Shown: positions 1-8,482, counted from the stretch's first letter. The stretch is 30,910 nucleotides of DNA from a candidate division Zixibacteria bacterium SM23_81 (GCA_001304015.1 LJUY01000026.1:1-30910), one strand, 5' to 3'. Made by a program: numbers and translations. Notes: generated by a model from the letters alone, not told the origin.

Positions 1-3000
1 CGAAATCAACCGCCTTCATCCGGCAGAAATAGACGCCGGAGGCCGCCTCTCGCCCCACCTCGTCCCGACCATCCCAGCGCACCTCATAGGAACCAGCCTC
101 CCAATGACCATCTGCCAACTCCCGAAGCAGCTGTCCGGTCACGTTGTAGATGCGCAGGCTCACCTGACCAGCCCGGGGTATATCGAACCAAATGGCGGTT
201 TCCGGGTTAAAGGGGTTGGGATAGTTTTGACTCAATTCAAACTTGTCAGGGACATTTCTAAGATGCCATATTTCAACTCCCACCCGCATAGAAACGCTTG
301 TCGTGTCCTTTGCAGTCAGGCTGTCGTCGTCTGTCACCTTAAGTACAACCTGATACGTGCCTGTGTCCGCGTATGCATGTTTTGGAAACTCACCCGTTCC
401 GGTAGAACCATCGCCAAAATCCCACTCGTAGGAGATAATTGTACCATCAGGATCCTGGGAACCCGAACCATCGAACTGGATAGTATCTGGAAGAGCACCT
501 CCATAAGGGCCATTTGCATTTGCTGTCGGAGGAGACTTAATATCGACAGTGGTGGTATCCTTACCAGTCAAGTCATCATCATCGGTTACCGTCAAAATCA
601 CCTCAAAGGTGCCATAATTGGCATAGACATGGATCGGATTAACACCTGTCCCGGTATTGCCATCCCCAAAATCCCAGTGATAGTAGATAATTGTGCCATC
701 GAGATCCTGGGAACCTGAACCATCGAACTGGGTAGTATCTAGAAGAACACCTGCATAAGGGCCATTTATATCTGCTATCGGCCGAGATCCAATATCGGCA
801 GTAGTGGTATCCTTATCAGTCAAGCCATCATCATCGGTCACCGTCAAAATCACCTCAAAGGTGCCATAATTGGCATAGGCGTGGCTCGGATTAACACCTG
901 TCCCGGTATTGCCATCCCCAAAATCCCAATCGTAGGAGATAATTGTACCATCGAGATCCTGGGAACCCGAACCATTAAAAGCCAACGGCTCATTCATCAC
1001 TCCTGCATAGGGACCGTCGGCATCAGCTACAGGAGGAATTCGTTGGTGGTAATAATATCTTCCAATGTCTGCAATAGTATTTTCAGGATCATGGGGCAAT
1101 GTTGGGTCTCCTGCATCTATACAGGGAGACTTTGTAGAATCAGGTATGGGATCGTTAGCCCAGCTTAGATGAAAATCTCCATTTGCTGCATCTACAAAGA
1201 GTGGGTCGAGAAAGATGTTGAAAAAAGTATCACAGGAATCACCATTGACATTTGTGGAAACACGTTGGCCTAACCCGGATGGAATATCTGAACCGCTAAA
1301 ATCAAGCGGTTCATTACCATAGAAATCACAATATTTCACTTTAGTTCTATTACTACCAGGGCCGAAGTAGATTCCAGAACCGGTTGAACAGGAGCTAATT
1401 ATGGTGCTGTTAATAGCTACGGAACAACTTACACAAGCTATGCCACCACCAGAGTTAGCAGAATTGTCGTATAAAGTACAGCGCACAATGGTGGGTGAAC
1501 CACCATAGTTGGATACTGCGCCTCCGTAACTGGCATTGTTACCTTCAAATATTCCCCTGGAGATATTTGGGGAAGCCTCGGAGTTACTTATTCCACCACC
1601 ATAACCAGTGCACTGATTGCCTTCAAATTCACATTCTGTTATACTTACATTAGCTCCAGAATTGTAAATAGCACCACCTCCTTGAGGGTCAGCAATATTG
1701 TTTATGAAAGAACAGGTGTCTATGGTGGAATTGCTACTCCAGGAGTATCCATAGATTCCACCTCCTCTGTATGCTGTGTTACCTTCAAATATACAATTAG
1801 TTAAATCCATACCACCCCGATAATCAGCCACATAGATTCCGCCTCCTCCATCGCCCTCATACTGTCCAGGTGCACTATTAACAATAAAAGTACAATTACT
1901 CATAGATGCCCACCAACGGTTAATATACATGCCCCCACCGCTTACCATCGCTGAATTATAGCTAAATTCACAGTTTGTTAAGCCAATAGTACTAAGGTAC
2001 AAATGTATGCCACCACCATAATTAGAAGCAGAATTATGGGAAATTGTGCAGTCTGTTATAATGTTATCGCTACTAGAATAAAAAGTAATTCCGCCTCCTC
2101 TATCATTAGCCGAATTGCCTGAAATCTCACAGTTGGTCATATTCAATGATATATTAGAATAAAGAGCAATTCCACCTCCCCAATAAGAATTATAATTTCC
2201 GGTAATATTACAATCAGTCAATATAAGATTACTATTATCAGAATTAATACCAGCGCCATCATCTCCGTAACCCCCCGATAAATGGTTGTTAATAACATCG
2301 CAGGAATCAAGAGTTAGGGAGCTATTATAGCATGTAATACCTCCTCCATCTTCGTTTGCAGCGTAATTCCCGTTAATTTGGCAATTTACGAATTGAACAG
2401 AACTATTTCCGTCACAAAAAACTCCCCCGCCATTGTTTGAAGAGAAGTTGTTGCTGATGGAAGAATTTCTAAAAGCGGGCGAAGAATTGACAATTCTGAT
2501 TGCGCCACCATTATTTGAGGAATTATTGCTAAAGAAACAATTATTCATAATTGGTGAACTATTGTTATGGATAGCTATTCCTCCGCCAAGAGAGTTTGCT
2601 TGGTTGTTCCTAAAAGCACAATGTGTTAAGGTGGGTGAACTATTTGAACAATACACACCACCCCCATCCGCTTCCGGGTTTTGTGCCCATCCATTTTCAA
2701 TACTACAATAGCTCATACTGCATAAGCTGTCAGCATTAGAGAAACGAATACCGCCCCATTTGTTTGGATTTTGAATTAAATCACAAGTGAAATAGATAGA
2801 ATCTGATGCGATGCCATCGGCTAATAATAATCCGTAAACATAAAAACGATAATAATCCATAAATTTTACTACTACAGCCGGTTCAATTGTCAATGTGTCG
2901 CCAGAGACAATAAACAAATCTCCAACCACATCCATGGTGTCGCCCTGCGTCCAGGTACCATTAACAACGCCACTGACCGGAATTCCGGCATAAGACTGTA

Positions 3001-3052
3001 CGCTGATTATCATAATGCATGCGATCGCCAAGCAAATCCATTTTGCTTTCAT
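1..3052 (-). CDS. Secreted parallel beta-helix protein with three PKD domains and a C-terminal sorting domain (3' end beyond window)
   Basis: The frame is open from an ATG at 3052 to the window edge (at least 1017 codons) with no stop. The start has a near-perfect Shine-Dalgarno (GGAGGTGAT, 3 nt before the ATG) and is followed by a signal peptide (MKAKWICLAIACIMIISV, then QSYAG). Next comes a long run of degenerate repeats of the form NCxFxxNSAxxGGGIY, typical of right-handed parallel beta-helix / polymorphic outer membrane-type proteins (about 2900 to 1190). A choice-of-anchor-Q-like end follows (SPCIDAGDPT). Three PKD domains (GPYAG, WDFGDG, DTTT motifs) lie at about 1035-792, 790-540 and 535-290. 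The last part is the sorting domain: QNYPNPFNPET, GQLLREL, then WDGRDEVGREAASGVYFCR. The final roughly 10-20 residues are missing at the edge. It is likely exported and surface-attached or released; the ligand is unknown. Confidence 0.85.
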   Translation of the reverse strand, partial: MKAKWICLAIACIMIISVQSYAGIPVSGVVNGTWTQGDTMDVVGDLFIVSGDTLTIEPAVVVKFMDYYRFYVYGLLLADGIASDSIYFTCDLIQNPNKWGGIRFSNADSLCSMSYCSIENGWAQNPEADGGGVYCSNSSPTLTHCAFRNNQANSLGGGIAIHNNSSPIMNNCFFSNNSSNNGGAIRIVNSSPAFRNSSISNNFSSNNGGGVFCDGNSSVQFVNCQINGNYAANEDGGGITCYNSSLTLDSCDVINNHLSGGYGDDGAGINSDNSNLILTDCNITGNYNSYWGGGIALYSNISLNMTNCEISGNSANDRGGGITFYSSSDNIITDCTISHNSASNYGGGIHLYLSTIGLTNCEFSYNSAMVSGGGMYINRWWASMSNCTFIVNSAPGQYEGDGGGGIYVADYRGGMDLTNCIFEGNTAYRGGGIYGYSWSSNSTIDTCSFINNIADPQGGGAIYNSGANVSITECEFEGNQCTGYGGGISNSEASPNISRGIFEGNNASYGGAVSNYGGSPTIVRCTLYDNSANSGGGIACVSCSVAINSTIISSCSTGSGIYFGPGSNRTKVKYCDFYGNEPLDFSGSDIPSGLGQRVSTNVNGDSCDTFFNIFLDPLFVDAANGDFHLSWANDPIPDSTKSPCIDAGDPTLPHDPENTIADIGRYYYHQRIPPVADADGPYAGVMNEPLAFNGSGSQDLDGTIISYDWDFGDGNTGTGVNPSHAYANYGTFEVILTVTDDDGLTDKDTTTADIGSRPIADINGPYAGVLLDTTQFDGSGSQDLDGTIIYYHWDFGDGNTGTGVNPIHVYANYGTFEVILTVTDDDDLTGKDTTTVDIKSPPTANANGPYGGALPDTIQFDGSGSQDPDGTIISYEWDFGDGSTGTGEFPKHAYADTGTYQVVLKVTDDDSLTAKDTTSVSMRVGVEIWHLRNVPDKFELSQNYPNPFNPETAIWFDIPRAGQVSLRIYNVTGQLLRELADGHWEAGSYEVRWDGRDEVGREAASGVYFCRMKAVDF
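290..1035 (-). repeat. Three tandem PKD-domain repeats, 252-bp period
   Basis: The word GATCCTGGGA recurs at 451, 703 and about 955, giving a spacing of 252 bp (84 codons) both times. Flanking sequence is also highly similar between copies. The repeats encode PKD folds inside the beta-helix protein, so this is coding repetition and not an intergenic element. Confidence 0.85.
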
Positions 3053-3209
3053 AATATCACCTCCGTGATTTTTCAATATACTGTAGCATTTCCCAGCCAA
3101 AGACACTTGGTGCAGAAAAGGCTGGATTTGGTCGAACAGCTACTTGCCGAACCCCAAAAGGACGGAGTTTAACATAGCTCCTTAGGTAAATCCCAACTCC
3201 TATTATCCC

Positions 3210-5168
3210 TTATCTGAGCAACACCATCTTTCTGGTTTGTGTGAACTCAGCAGCCTCCAGCCTGCAGAAGTACAACCCACCAGCGATGTCGCTTGTTGTC
3301 CATTGCACCTTATGTTCTCCAGCTGAAACCTTCTCTGACACAAGGAGGGCAACTTTTTGTCCCAGGACGTTATAGATCGTTAGCGTGACATCGCAGCTGC
3401 GGGGAAGGGAGAATTCAATTGTAGTGGTTGAATTAAATGGATTTGGATAATTTTGGATTAATTTATATTCATAGGGTCTAGTTTTTTCACCTTCTTCAAT
3501 ATTAGTTACATTAACTAATCTCACATCATCTATATACCAGCCATTATCATTATGTGTCCAATTTGAGGTGAAATAGAATGCAATGCGAACAGTTGAATCT
3601 ACGTACGCAGAAAGATCGACATAACCCTGAGTCCACTGAGTGCTATATCCTGAAATTGGACCTACGAGAGTCTGCCATGGTCCTCCATTAACAGAAATCT
3701 GAATATATCCTTGATCATTACCGTGAATTACTTCATTTATTCTAAACCAATGCCAATAATATAGCTCCACAAAACTCCCCTGCTCTGGAATGAGTTTAAT
3801 TTGAGGACTAACTAATCTTGTATTTGCTTCTGTTGGATAATTACCGCCTAGCATAGTTCCCACACAATTCTGGCCTGAATGGCAACTATCAGGTCCAATA
3901 GTTGGAATGCCAACTTCCCACAAACCATTATCCGCACTCCAATCTCCCGTCGCCAGCTCAAAATCTTCGAGCCTATTAAAAACTGGTTCTCCCACTGTTA
4001 TTGAAATATCATCTATATACCAGCCATTATCATTATGTGTCCAGTTTGAAATAAAAAAGAACGCAATGCGAACAGTTGAATCTGCAAATGCAGAAAGATT
4101 AACATAACCCTGAGTCCACGTAGAACTCCACCCTGAAATTGGGCCGGCAAGAGTCTGCCATGGTCCTTCATTAACAGAAATTTGGACATATCCCTGATCG
4201 TTACCGTGAACAACCTCATTTATTTGAAACCAATACCAGAATTTAAGCTTTATATGTTCACCAGGTAAAGAACTGGGTAGTGTTATGTAAGGACTTATTA
4301 ATCTTGTATTTGCTTCTGTTGGATAATTACCGCCTAGCATAGTTCCCACACAATTCTGGCCTGAATGGCAACTATCAGGTCCAACAGTTGGAATGCCGAC
4401 TTCCCACAAACCATTATCCGCACTCCAATCCCCTGTCCCCAGCTCAAAGTCTTCAGGATTATTAAAAATTGGCGCTCCCACCGTTATTGATATATCATCT
4501 ACATACCAACCATTATCATTATGTGTCCAGTTTGAAATAAAGTAGAACGCAATGCGAACAGTTGAATCTGCAAATGCAGAAAGATTAACATAACCCTGAG
4601 TCCACGTAGAACTCCACCCTGAAATTGGGCCAGCAAGATTCTGCCAGGGTCCTCCTTCTACAGAAATCTGGACATATCCCTGATCGTTACCATGAATAAC
4701 CTCATTTATTTGAAACCAATACCAGAATTTCAGTTTTATATGTTCACCTGAGGATATGTTTGGTAAAATAATGTACGGACTAACTAATTTTGTATTTGCA
4801 TCAGTTGGATAGCTGCCGTTTAGTACTGTGCCCGCACAATTCTGGCCTGAATGACAACTATCAGGTCCAACAGTTGGAACACCGACTTCCCAGAGACCAT
4901 TATCCACCCACCAGTTACCTATACCGGATTCGAAATCCTCATAAAAAATGGTTTCCCTTTCTGGTTGGGCAAATAATGTCACACTAGCTACCATTAATAT
5001 AAGTGTACTGAAAACAACTCCCAAAATCGCGTTAGTCATCGCACGCGATAATCTGCAAAAACTAGGAACCATAGGTAATCTTCTCATCATCCTCCTCCTT
5101 TCAATTTTTGTTGCGTAGTATTCAGGGAAAATTGGCATAAATGCAAATACCATAAACACCTTTTTCAT
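3210..5168 (-). CDS. Secreted protein with three near-identical jelly-roll repeats and a C-terminal sorting domain
   Basis: 652 residues in the full frame. Residues 44-68 form a hydrophobic signal segment ending TLFAQ. Three repeats of 162 residues begin at the EDFE motif at residues 77, 239 and 401. Each contains GLWEVG, PDSCHSGQNC, SPYI, DQGYVQIS, GPWQ, STWTQGYVNLSA and SNWTHNDNGWY.DD. The pattern resembles MAM / immune-inhibitor-A-type carbohydrate- or protein-binding jelly rolls (family inference). The C-terminus is a sorting domain (NYPNPFNSTTTIEF, GQKVALLV, GGLYFCRLEA, TRKMVLLR). The start at 5168 has AAGGAG 7 nt upstream. A second in-frame start at 5090 (MMRRLPMVPS) has AAAGGAGGAGG directly before it and would give a shorter signal peptide, so it is a serious alternative. 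Transcription probably starts from the promoter at 5344-5372. Confidence 0.88.
   Translation of the reverse strand: MKKVFMVFAFMPIFPEYYATKIERRRMMRRLPMVPSFCRLSRAMTNAILGVVFSTLILMVASVTLFAQPERETIFYEDFESGIGNWWVDNGLWEVGVPTVGPDSCHSGQNCAGTVLNGSYPTDANTKLVSPYIILPNISSGEHIKLKFWYWFQINEVIHGNDQGYVQISVEGGPWQNLAGPISGWSSTWTQGYVNLSAFADSTVRIAFYFISNWTHNDNGWYVDDISITVGAPIFNNPEDFELGTGDWSADNGLWEVGIPTVGPDSCHSGQNCVGTMLGGNYPTEANTRLISPYITLPSSLPGEHIKLKFWYWFQINEVVHGNDQGYVQISVNEGPWQTLAGPISGWSSTWTQGYVNLSAFADSTVRIAFFFISNWTHNDNGWYIDDISITVGEPVFNRLEDFELATGDWSADNGLWEVGIPTIGPDSCHSGQNCVGTMLGGNYPTEANTRLVSPQIKLIPEQGSFVELYYWHWFRINEVIHGNDQGYIQISVNGGPWQTLVGPISGYSTQWTQGYVDLSAYVDSTVRIAFYFTSNWTHNDNGWYIDDVRLVNVTNIEEGEKTRPYEYKLIQNYPNPFNSTTTIEFSLPRSCDVTLTIYNVLGQKVALLVSEKVSAGEHKVQWTTSDIAGGLYFCRLEAAEFTQTRKMVLLR
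3504..4949 (-). repeat. Three tandem 486-bp coding repeats
   Basis: The phrase ACCGCCTAGCATAGTTCCCA occurs at about 3843 and again 486 bp later, and a diverged copy (GCCGTTTAGTACTGTGCCC) sits another 486 bp on. The two copies nearer the 3' end of the gene are almost identical over long stretches. This points to recent duplication or gene conversion, while the most 5' copy is older. Confidence 0.85.
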
Positions 5169-5591
5169 ATGAGTGCTCCTTGTCCTATAAATCCCACTTA
5201 AGTTTCATCGCAGTCTCCTTCTCTCTGTTAAACAGTCGAAGGATATACCCAAAAGTTCCCTTAATTTTGCAAAACCAGATTTCTAATAAAAAAGCGAAAG
5301 TTCTTAGCTATTGAGAAAGAATGACTTTCCTTTTCCTGCGTCCATGATATCACAAACCCGAAATTTTGTCAAGAAATTTTTTAAAAATAATCAAGTACAT
5401 GAAACCTAAGAAAATCATGGGGAGGAGATAGTGGAGGGCTGCCGTTAGTAACAGTGTTGACATTCATAACTGTTTAAGCATGCTATGTTCATAAAGACGT
5501 CACTCCTCCCATGGTACCCCCTGCCGGGGGGTCGGTTTCGGTGAAAAAATGAGATCAAATACTCGATCTGATTCACCCTGCGGATAGATTG
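5169..5591. other. Intergenic region between the triple-repeat gene and the orphan sorting-domain fragment
   Basis: This AT-rich stretch holds the promoter at 5344-5372. It also has an inverted repeat (catggggaggag at 5416-5427 against ctcctcccatg at 5503-5513) and a GC-rich small hairpin (accccctgccggggggt near 5515-5531). A 15-codon minus-strand reading frame (5492-5445, MNIACLNSYECQHCY) follows a GGGAGGAG motif. No convincing gene was seen. Confidence 0.5.
5344..5372 (-). promoter_or_regulatory. Sigma70-type promoter for the triple-repeat secreted protein
   Basis: On the minus strand, TTGACA (5372-5367) and TATCAT (5349-5344) are separated by exactly 17 bp. Transcription would start near 5337, leaving a leader of about 170 nt before the ATG at 5168. 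Confidence 0.7.
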
Positions 5592-5621
5592 AAAAAAAGG
5601 GGCTATGTCAAACATAGCCCC
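5592..5621 (-). terminator. Rho-independent terminator
   Basis: A perfect 10-bp stem (GGGGCTATGT / ACATAGCCCC) with a 3-nt loop is followed on the minus strand by seven T residues. It lies about 30 nt after the stop of the orphan sorting-domain fragment. It is therefore the likely terminator of the Vps62-barrel transcript. Confidence 0.9.
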
Positions 5622-5652
5622 CATCCTCGAACATCGTGCTGATCCCTGTCTC

Positions 5653-5889
5653 CTATTTCAGCAATATCATCTTTCTGGTCTGAGTGAATTCGCCCGCCTT
5701 CATGATGCAAAAGTAAATGCCAGTGGAAACCTCATAACCATGATACTCCAGGCCATCCCATCGGATTCGGTAATCTCCAGCTACTTGCTGATTATCTACC
5801 AGTATCCGAAGCTGCTGGCCCAGGCGAAGGTATCCATTCGAAGTCAAATTGGGGTTACAGCCAACATTGGTAAAACTCTCACAGAACCC
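5653..5889 (-). pseudogene. Orphan half of a type IX-style C-terminal sorting domain, in frame behind the Vps62-barrel gene
   Basis: 78 stop-free codons lie between the TAG of the upstream gene (5892-5890) and a TAG at 5655-5653, in the same frame. The encoded sequence has the second half of a sorting domain: GQQLRILV, AGDYRIRWDG, STGIYFCIMK, then TQTRKMILLK. The NYPNPFN half is missing. A TTG at 5847 could start a 64-residue peptide, but there is no signal peptide and no obvious ribosome binding site, so it is most likely a remnant. The known alternatives are a decayed predecessor gene whose 5' part was replaced, or a readthrough extension of the upstream protein. The fragment's identity as a sorting domain is clear; its status is inference. 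Confidence 0.7.
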
Positions 5890-7941
5890 CTAAAACCGAA
5901 CGTAGTGGCCGATCCAGAGCGTGTAAAAGCGCAAATCTTCCTCAGTATCGGCCCCCTTGACTGATATCCCCGTCATGTGGTAGCGAAGCGCTACGTCCAG
6001 AGCGACTCTTGGCCTCAGGTAATACTCAATTCCAACACCCGGTGTCCAACCGAGATCCCATCCCGAGGACACTAGTTGACCCTCGCCATCCGACACGTGC
6101 ACGCGCGACTCCCAGCCATATAATCCCCCACCGATGCTCGCGTACGGACGAAAAAGCGCCTCGGGAAGACGAAGGACGAGGTTGGCTGTGATCGGGTAAA
6201 CAAATAGCGACCCCTTGGGCAACGAATCATCTGGACCTCGGTCCCGAGGGAATTTTTGGTAATCTCCTATCAACTCAATTGCGCCAATACGCAGTTTGGC
6301 CCAGAAGTTCCTCCACAACGATATTCCCGTGGAAGAGTTGTAGCCATCGGAGAAATCTCCTCTTGGCAGGCCCAGGTGAACGCCCAAGATGGGCGAACCC
6401 AGTCCTCTTTCCGCCCACCCGCTGCGGGGAGCGAGCCCGATACGCTCAAGTTCCCAACGCCTCAGTCCGCCGCGCGCGTCGTCCACGTAACGCGGAGTGC
6501 GGAAGATGTAGAGGTAGTACCATGGTTGCAGTAAGTCCTCAACGAGGCTACGCACGAAGCTGAGTTTCTTCACGTGATACGCGGGGTAATGCAATCCAGG
6601 CGCGGTACGGTTCCAAGCTGGGTTAAAGGCGGGTCCGAACGGCGCGCGGTTGCCTACATCTACTGACTTAAGCTCGGAACCGACTGAGGTCACGCTGGGA
6701 AAGCCCCACCGCACCGGCAGCAAGAGCCATATCCATTCCTTGAGGATCTCTGGCCGATGGCGGTAGTTGATACGACTCGGCTCGGGCATAAGCAGGATTT
6801 GGAATTGTTGATACGGTACCACTCGGGTGGAATCCTTATCAGCCTTGTGCACGCTCTCGGGAGCCCCTAAGCCCGCGGCGCTTTCCCATTCCCCAGGGTA
6901 CGGATAGGTTCCATGCCCTCCTTCGTTATGCTCTCCAGCAAGCCATCTGATGGGGAAATCCAACACATTATACATCCTTCCGCCAACGTACACGACGGGG
7001 TGCGTGCCATCGACGATCTCAGGTCTATACTTACCCTGCGGTAGCCTGACGCTCCGGAGATGGAAGTAATAATGAATTTCTTCTATGTCGGCGAGATCTG
7101 GCGTAGGCACCACGTTTATGTGTTCCCAATCGCCTTCGTGGTTACCGACTGCATCGTTGAACGGGTAGAAGAACCAGTACTGAATCACTATACGGTTGCT
7201 GGGATCAACGAACGGATGCGCATAGACGGTCGGCTGGCCCCAGCGAGTGCTGTCGGATCCAGTGCGGCATCTGCCGTATGCCTCCCACCACCGTTTTGGC
7301 CTGTCCCCCATCCAATCTAAGTACCACGCCTCCAGCAAATCTGGCTCGCTCTCATAGCGGAGCGACCTCTCCGTCAATGCCAGCAGCGAATCGCTGTCCA
7401 AATCTTCCAGGGAAATGTCGAGGGAATCGTGCATCATATAGGGAACAGCTCGGATTAGATCGATCTGTAATGTGTCGGCGACGAGCTCTGCGTTGATGGG
7501 CACAAGCTGGTACCTACTTCCCTTGACGGTCACATGATCGGCTTTGGGCAAGACCAATGTGGGCGCAAACCGGCGGACCAAGGCTTCGAGATCTGCCCGG
7601 CGAGATTCCGCCACCCCATCAGCCCTCTCACTTTCTTCAGCAGGCCCCCACAGCGAATCCGCCGCAGCTCCTGCGCCCACAAGCGGAGGCCGCTGATCGG
7701 GCCGCATGAAATCCATGTAAACGCCGCGTGGACCATGCCCTGTGGAACATGCCCCAACCATCAGTGGCACCATCAAAACCCATCCTTTTGCCCGCAAAGC
7801 GCTGGTGAGCTGCCCGAGGAGGGGACGTTGAGCAGATATCTGAGCCTTCGGGTTTAAGGATTTTTGAGTCCTTAGACACAAATCTCTAGAGAACATACTT
7901 AGAAAAAAGCAAATACTTGACTGAAACATTATTTTTCCCAT
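5890..7941 (-). CDS. Predicted lipoprotein with Vps62-like domain and C-terminal outer-membrane beta-barrel
   Basis: The full frame from 7950 is 686 residues. The ATG at 7941 is preferred because GGGAG lies 9 nt upstream. A lipobox (LMVGAC) ends at residue 68 of the full frame. The N-terminal extension before it is unusually long, and a TTG at 7797 would give a normal lipoprotein signal but has no visible ribosome binding site. Residues about 125-400 resemble the Vps62 / DUF946 family: FAPTLVLP, then YWFFYPFNDAVGNHEGDWEH at 258-277, then HNEGGHGTYPYPG at 341-353. Residues about 545-686 look like alternating amphipathic strands ending in aromatic F (GHYVRF), a typical outer-membrane barrel end. 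The function of bacterial Vps62-like proteins is unclear to me. Base composition is visibly more GC-rich than in the two secreted genes downstream. It likely has its own promoter at 8229-8257. Confidence 0.75.
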   Translation of the reverse strand: MGKIMFQSSICFFLSMFSRDLCLRTQKSLNPKAQISAQRPLLGQLTSALRAKGWVLMVPLMVGACSTGHGPRGVYMDFMRPDQRPPLVGAGAAADSLWGPAEESERADGVAESRRADLEALVRRFAPTLVLPKADHVTVKGSRYQLVPINAELVADTLQIDLIRAVPYMMHDSLDISLEDLDSDSLLALTERSLRYESEPDLLEAWYLDWMGDRPKRWWEAYGRCRTGSDSTRWGQPTVYAHPFVDPSNRIVIQYWFFYPFNDAVGNHEGDWEHINVVPTPDLADIEEIHYYFHLRSVRLPQGKYRPEIVDGTHPVVYVGGRMYNVLDFPIRWLAGEHNEGGHGTYPYPGEWESAAGLGAPESVHKADKDSTRVVPYQQFQILLMPEPSRINYRHRPEILKEWIWLLLPVRWGFPSVTSVGSELKSVDVGNRAPFGPAFNPAWNRTAPGLHYPAYHVKKLSFVRSLVEDLLQPWYYLYIFRTPRYVDDARGGLRRWELERIGLAPRSGWAERGLGSPILGVHLGLPRGDFSDGYNSSTGISLWRNFWAKLRIGAIELIGDYQKFPRDRGPDDSLPKGSLFVYPITANLVLRLPEALFRPYASIGGGLYGWESRVHVSDGEGQLVSSGWDLGWTPGVGIEYYLRPRVALDVALRYHMTGISVKGADTEEDLRFYTLWIGHYVRF

Positions 7942-7950
7942 TTCACTCAT

Positions 7951-8294
7951 CTCCCTTTCAAGCTTCTTGTGTTAATTTTTGATAAAATACTCCCACCTAA
8001 CTGCAAATTAGACGGAATCATCTCACCACCCAAATACTGCCAGTTTATAAAGTCTTATCTCCCGCACGAATACATAATCCTGGCTATTATGCACCTGCGT
8101 TTCGCGAGAGTTTGATACCAGTAAATGCGACATAGCAAAGGCCTTTTATCCTGCATCATTCCGGAGTATAACTGGCCCTTTGTTCTTCAATGATAGACTA
8201 GGTAATCAAAACGTTGTATTGCGGAATTATAATAACATTCATCTTAAGATTTGTCAAGAAATTTGTCAACCATTATTGGATTTCACAGATCTAC
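7951..8294. other. Long leader and promoter region of the Vps62-barrel gene
   Basis: The roughly 275 nt between the predicted transcription start near 8222 and the ATG contain small hairpins (for example CATAAT / ATTATG around 8075-8095). I could not match them to a known riboswitch. No open reading frame with a ribosome binding site was seen. Confidence 0.4.
8229..8257 (-). promoter_or_regulatory. Sigma70-type promoter for the Vps62-barrel gene
   Basis: The minus strand reads TTGACA (8257-8252), a 17-bp spacer and TATTAT (8234-8229). A second TTGACA lies 12 bp further upstream. TATAAT overlaps the -10 region three bases downstream. Confidence 0.7.
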
Positions 8295-8323
8295 AAAAAA
8301 ACCCTCCGCAATCTGGGGAAGGG
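8295..8323 (-). terminator. Second, back-up terminator downstream of asnA
   Basis: The minus strand gives CCCTTCC, a loop, GGAGGG and then seven T residues. The stem has one bulge. It sits just upstream of the next gene's promoter, so it would insulate it from the asnA operon. Confidence 0.65.
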
Positions 8324-8441
8324 CTATTCTTAATCTCACATTTGCACTTAGAATTTGCCGAGAATTTGCTTCAATGTCATATCTCAAATGGCCAATTTCA
8401 TTCTATTGTATCTTCTGAAATGATCAAAGGAATTGCCTAAT

Positions 8442-8482
8442 AAAAAGGGAGTTACGCAAATTAAAAATCTTGCGCAACTCCC
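8442..8482 (-). terminator. Terminator of the asnA operon
   Basis: The minus strand has GGGAGTTGCGCA paired with TGCGTAACTCCC (one G-U pair) and then TTTTT. It is located about 100 nt after the asnA stop codon. Confidence 0.85.

Noticed and set aside
104-718. Plus-strand frame of 204 codons
   Set aside because: It is the shadow of the PKD repeats of the minus-strand secreted protein, has no ribosome binding site, and its product is low-grade repetitive.
2433-2711. Plus-strand 92-codon frame
   Set aside because: It lies wholly inside the beta-helix coding region, which reads cleanly on the minus strand.
290-2900. CRISPR-like regular repetition
   Set aside because: The repetition follows protein domains (PKD and beta-helix rungs) in a continuous reading frame; there are no identical short repeats with unique spacers.
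7990-8130. A riboswitch of the c-di-GMP type in the leader
   Set aside because: Scattered words such as AAACGCAGGTGC looked suggestive, but the conserved core and paired stems of that class could not be laid out.
8180-8440. Plus-strand 86-codon frame in the asnA downstream region
   Set aside because: It runs across a clear minus-strand terminator and the promoter of the next gene, and has no ribosome binding site.
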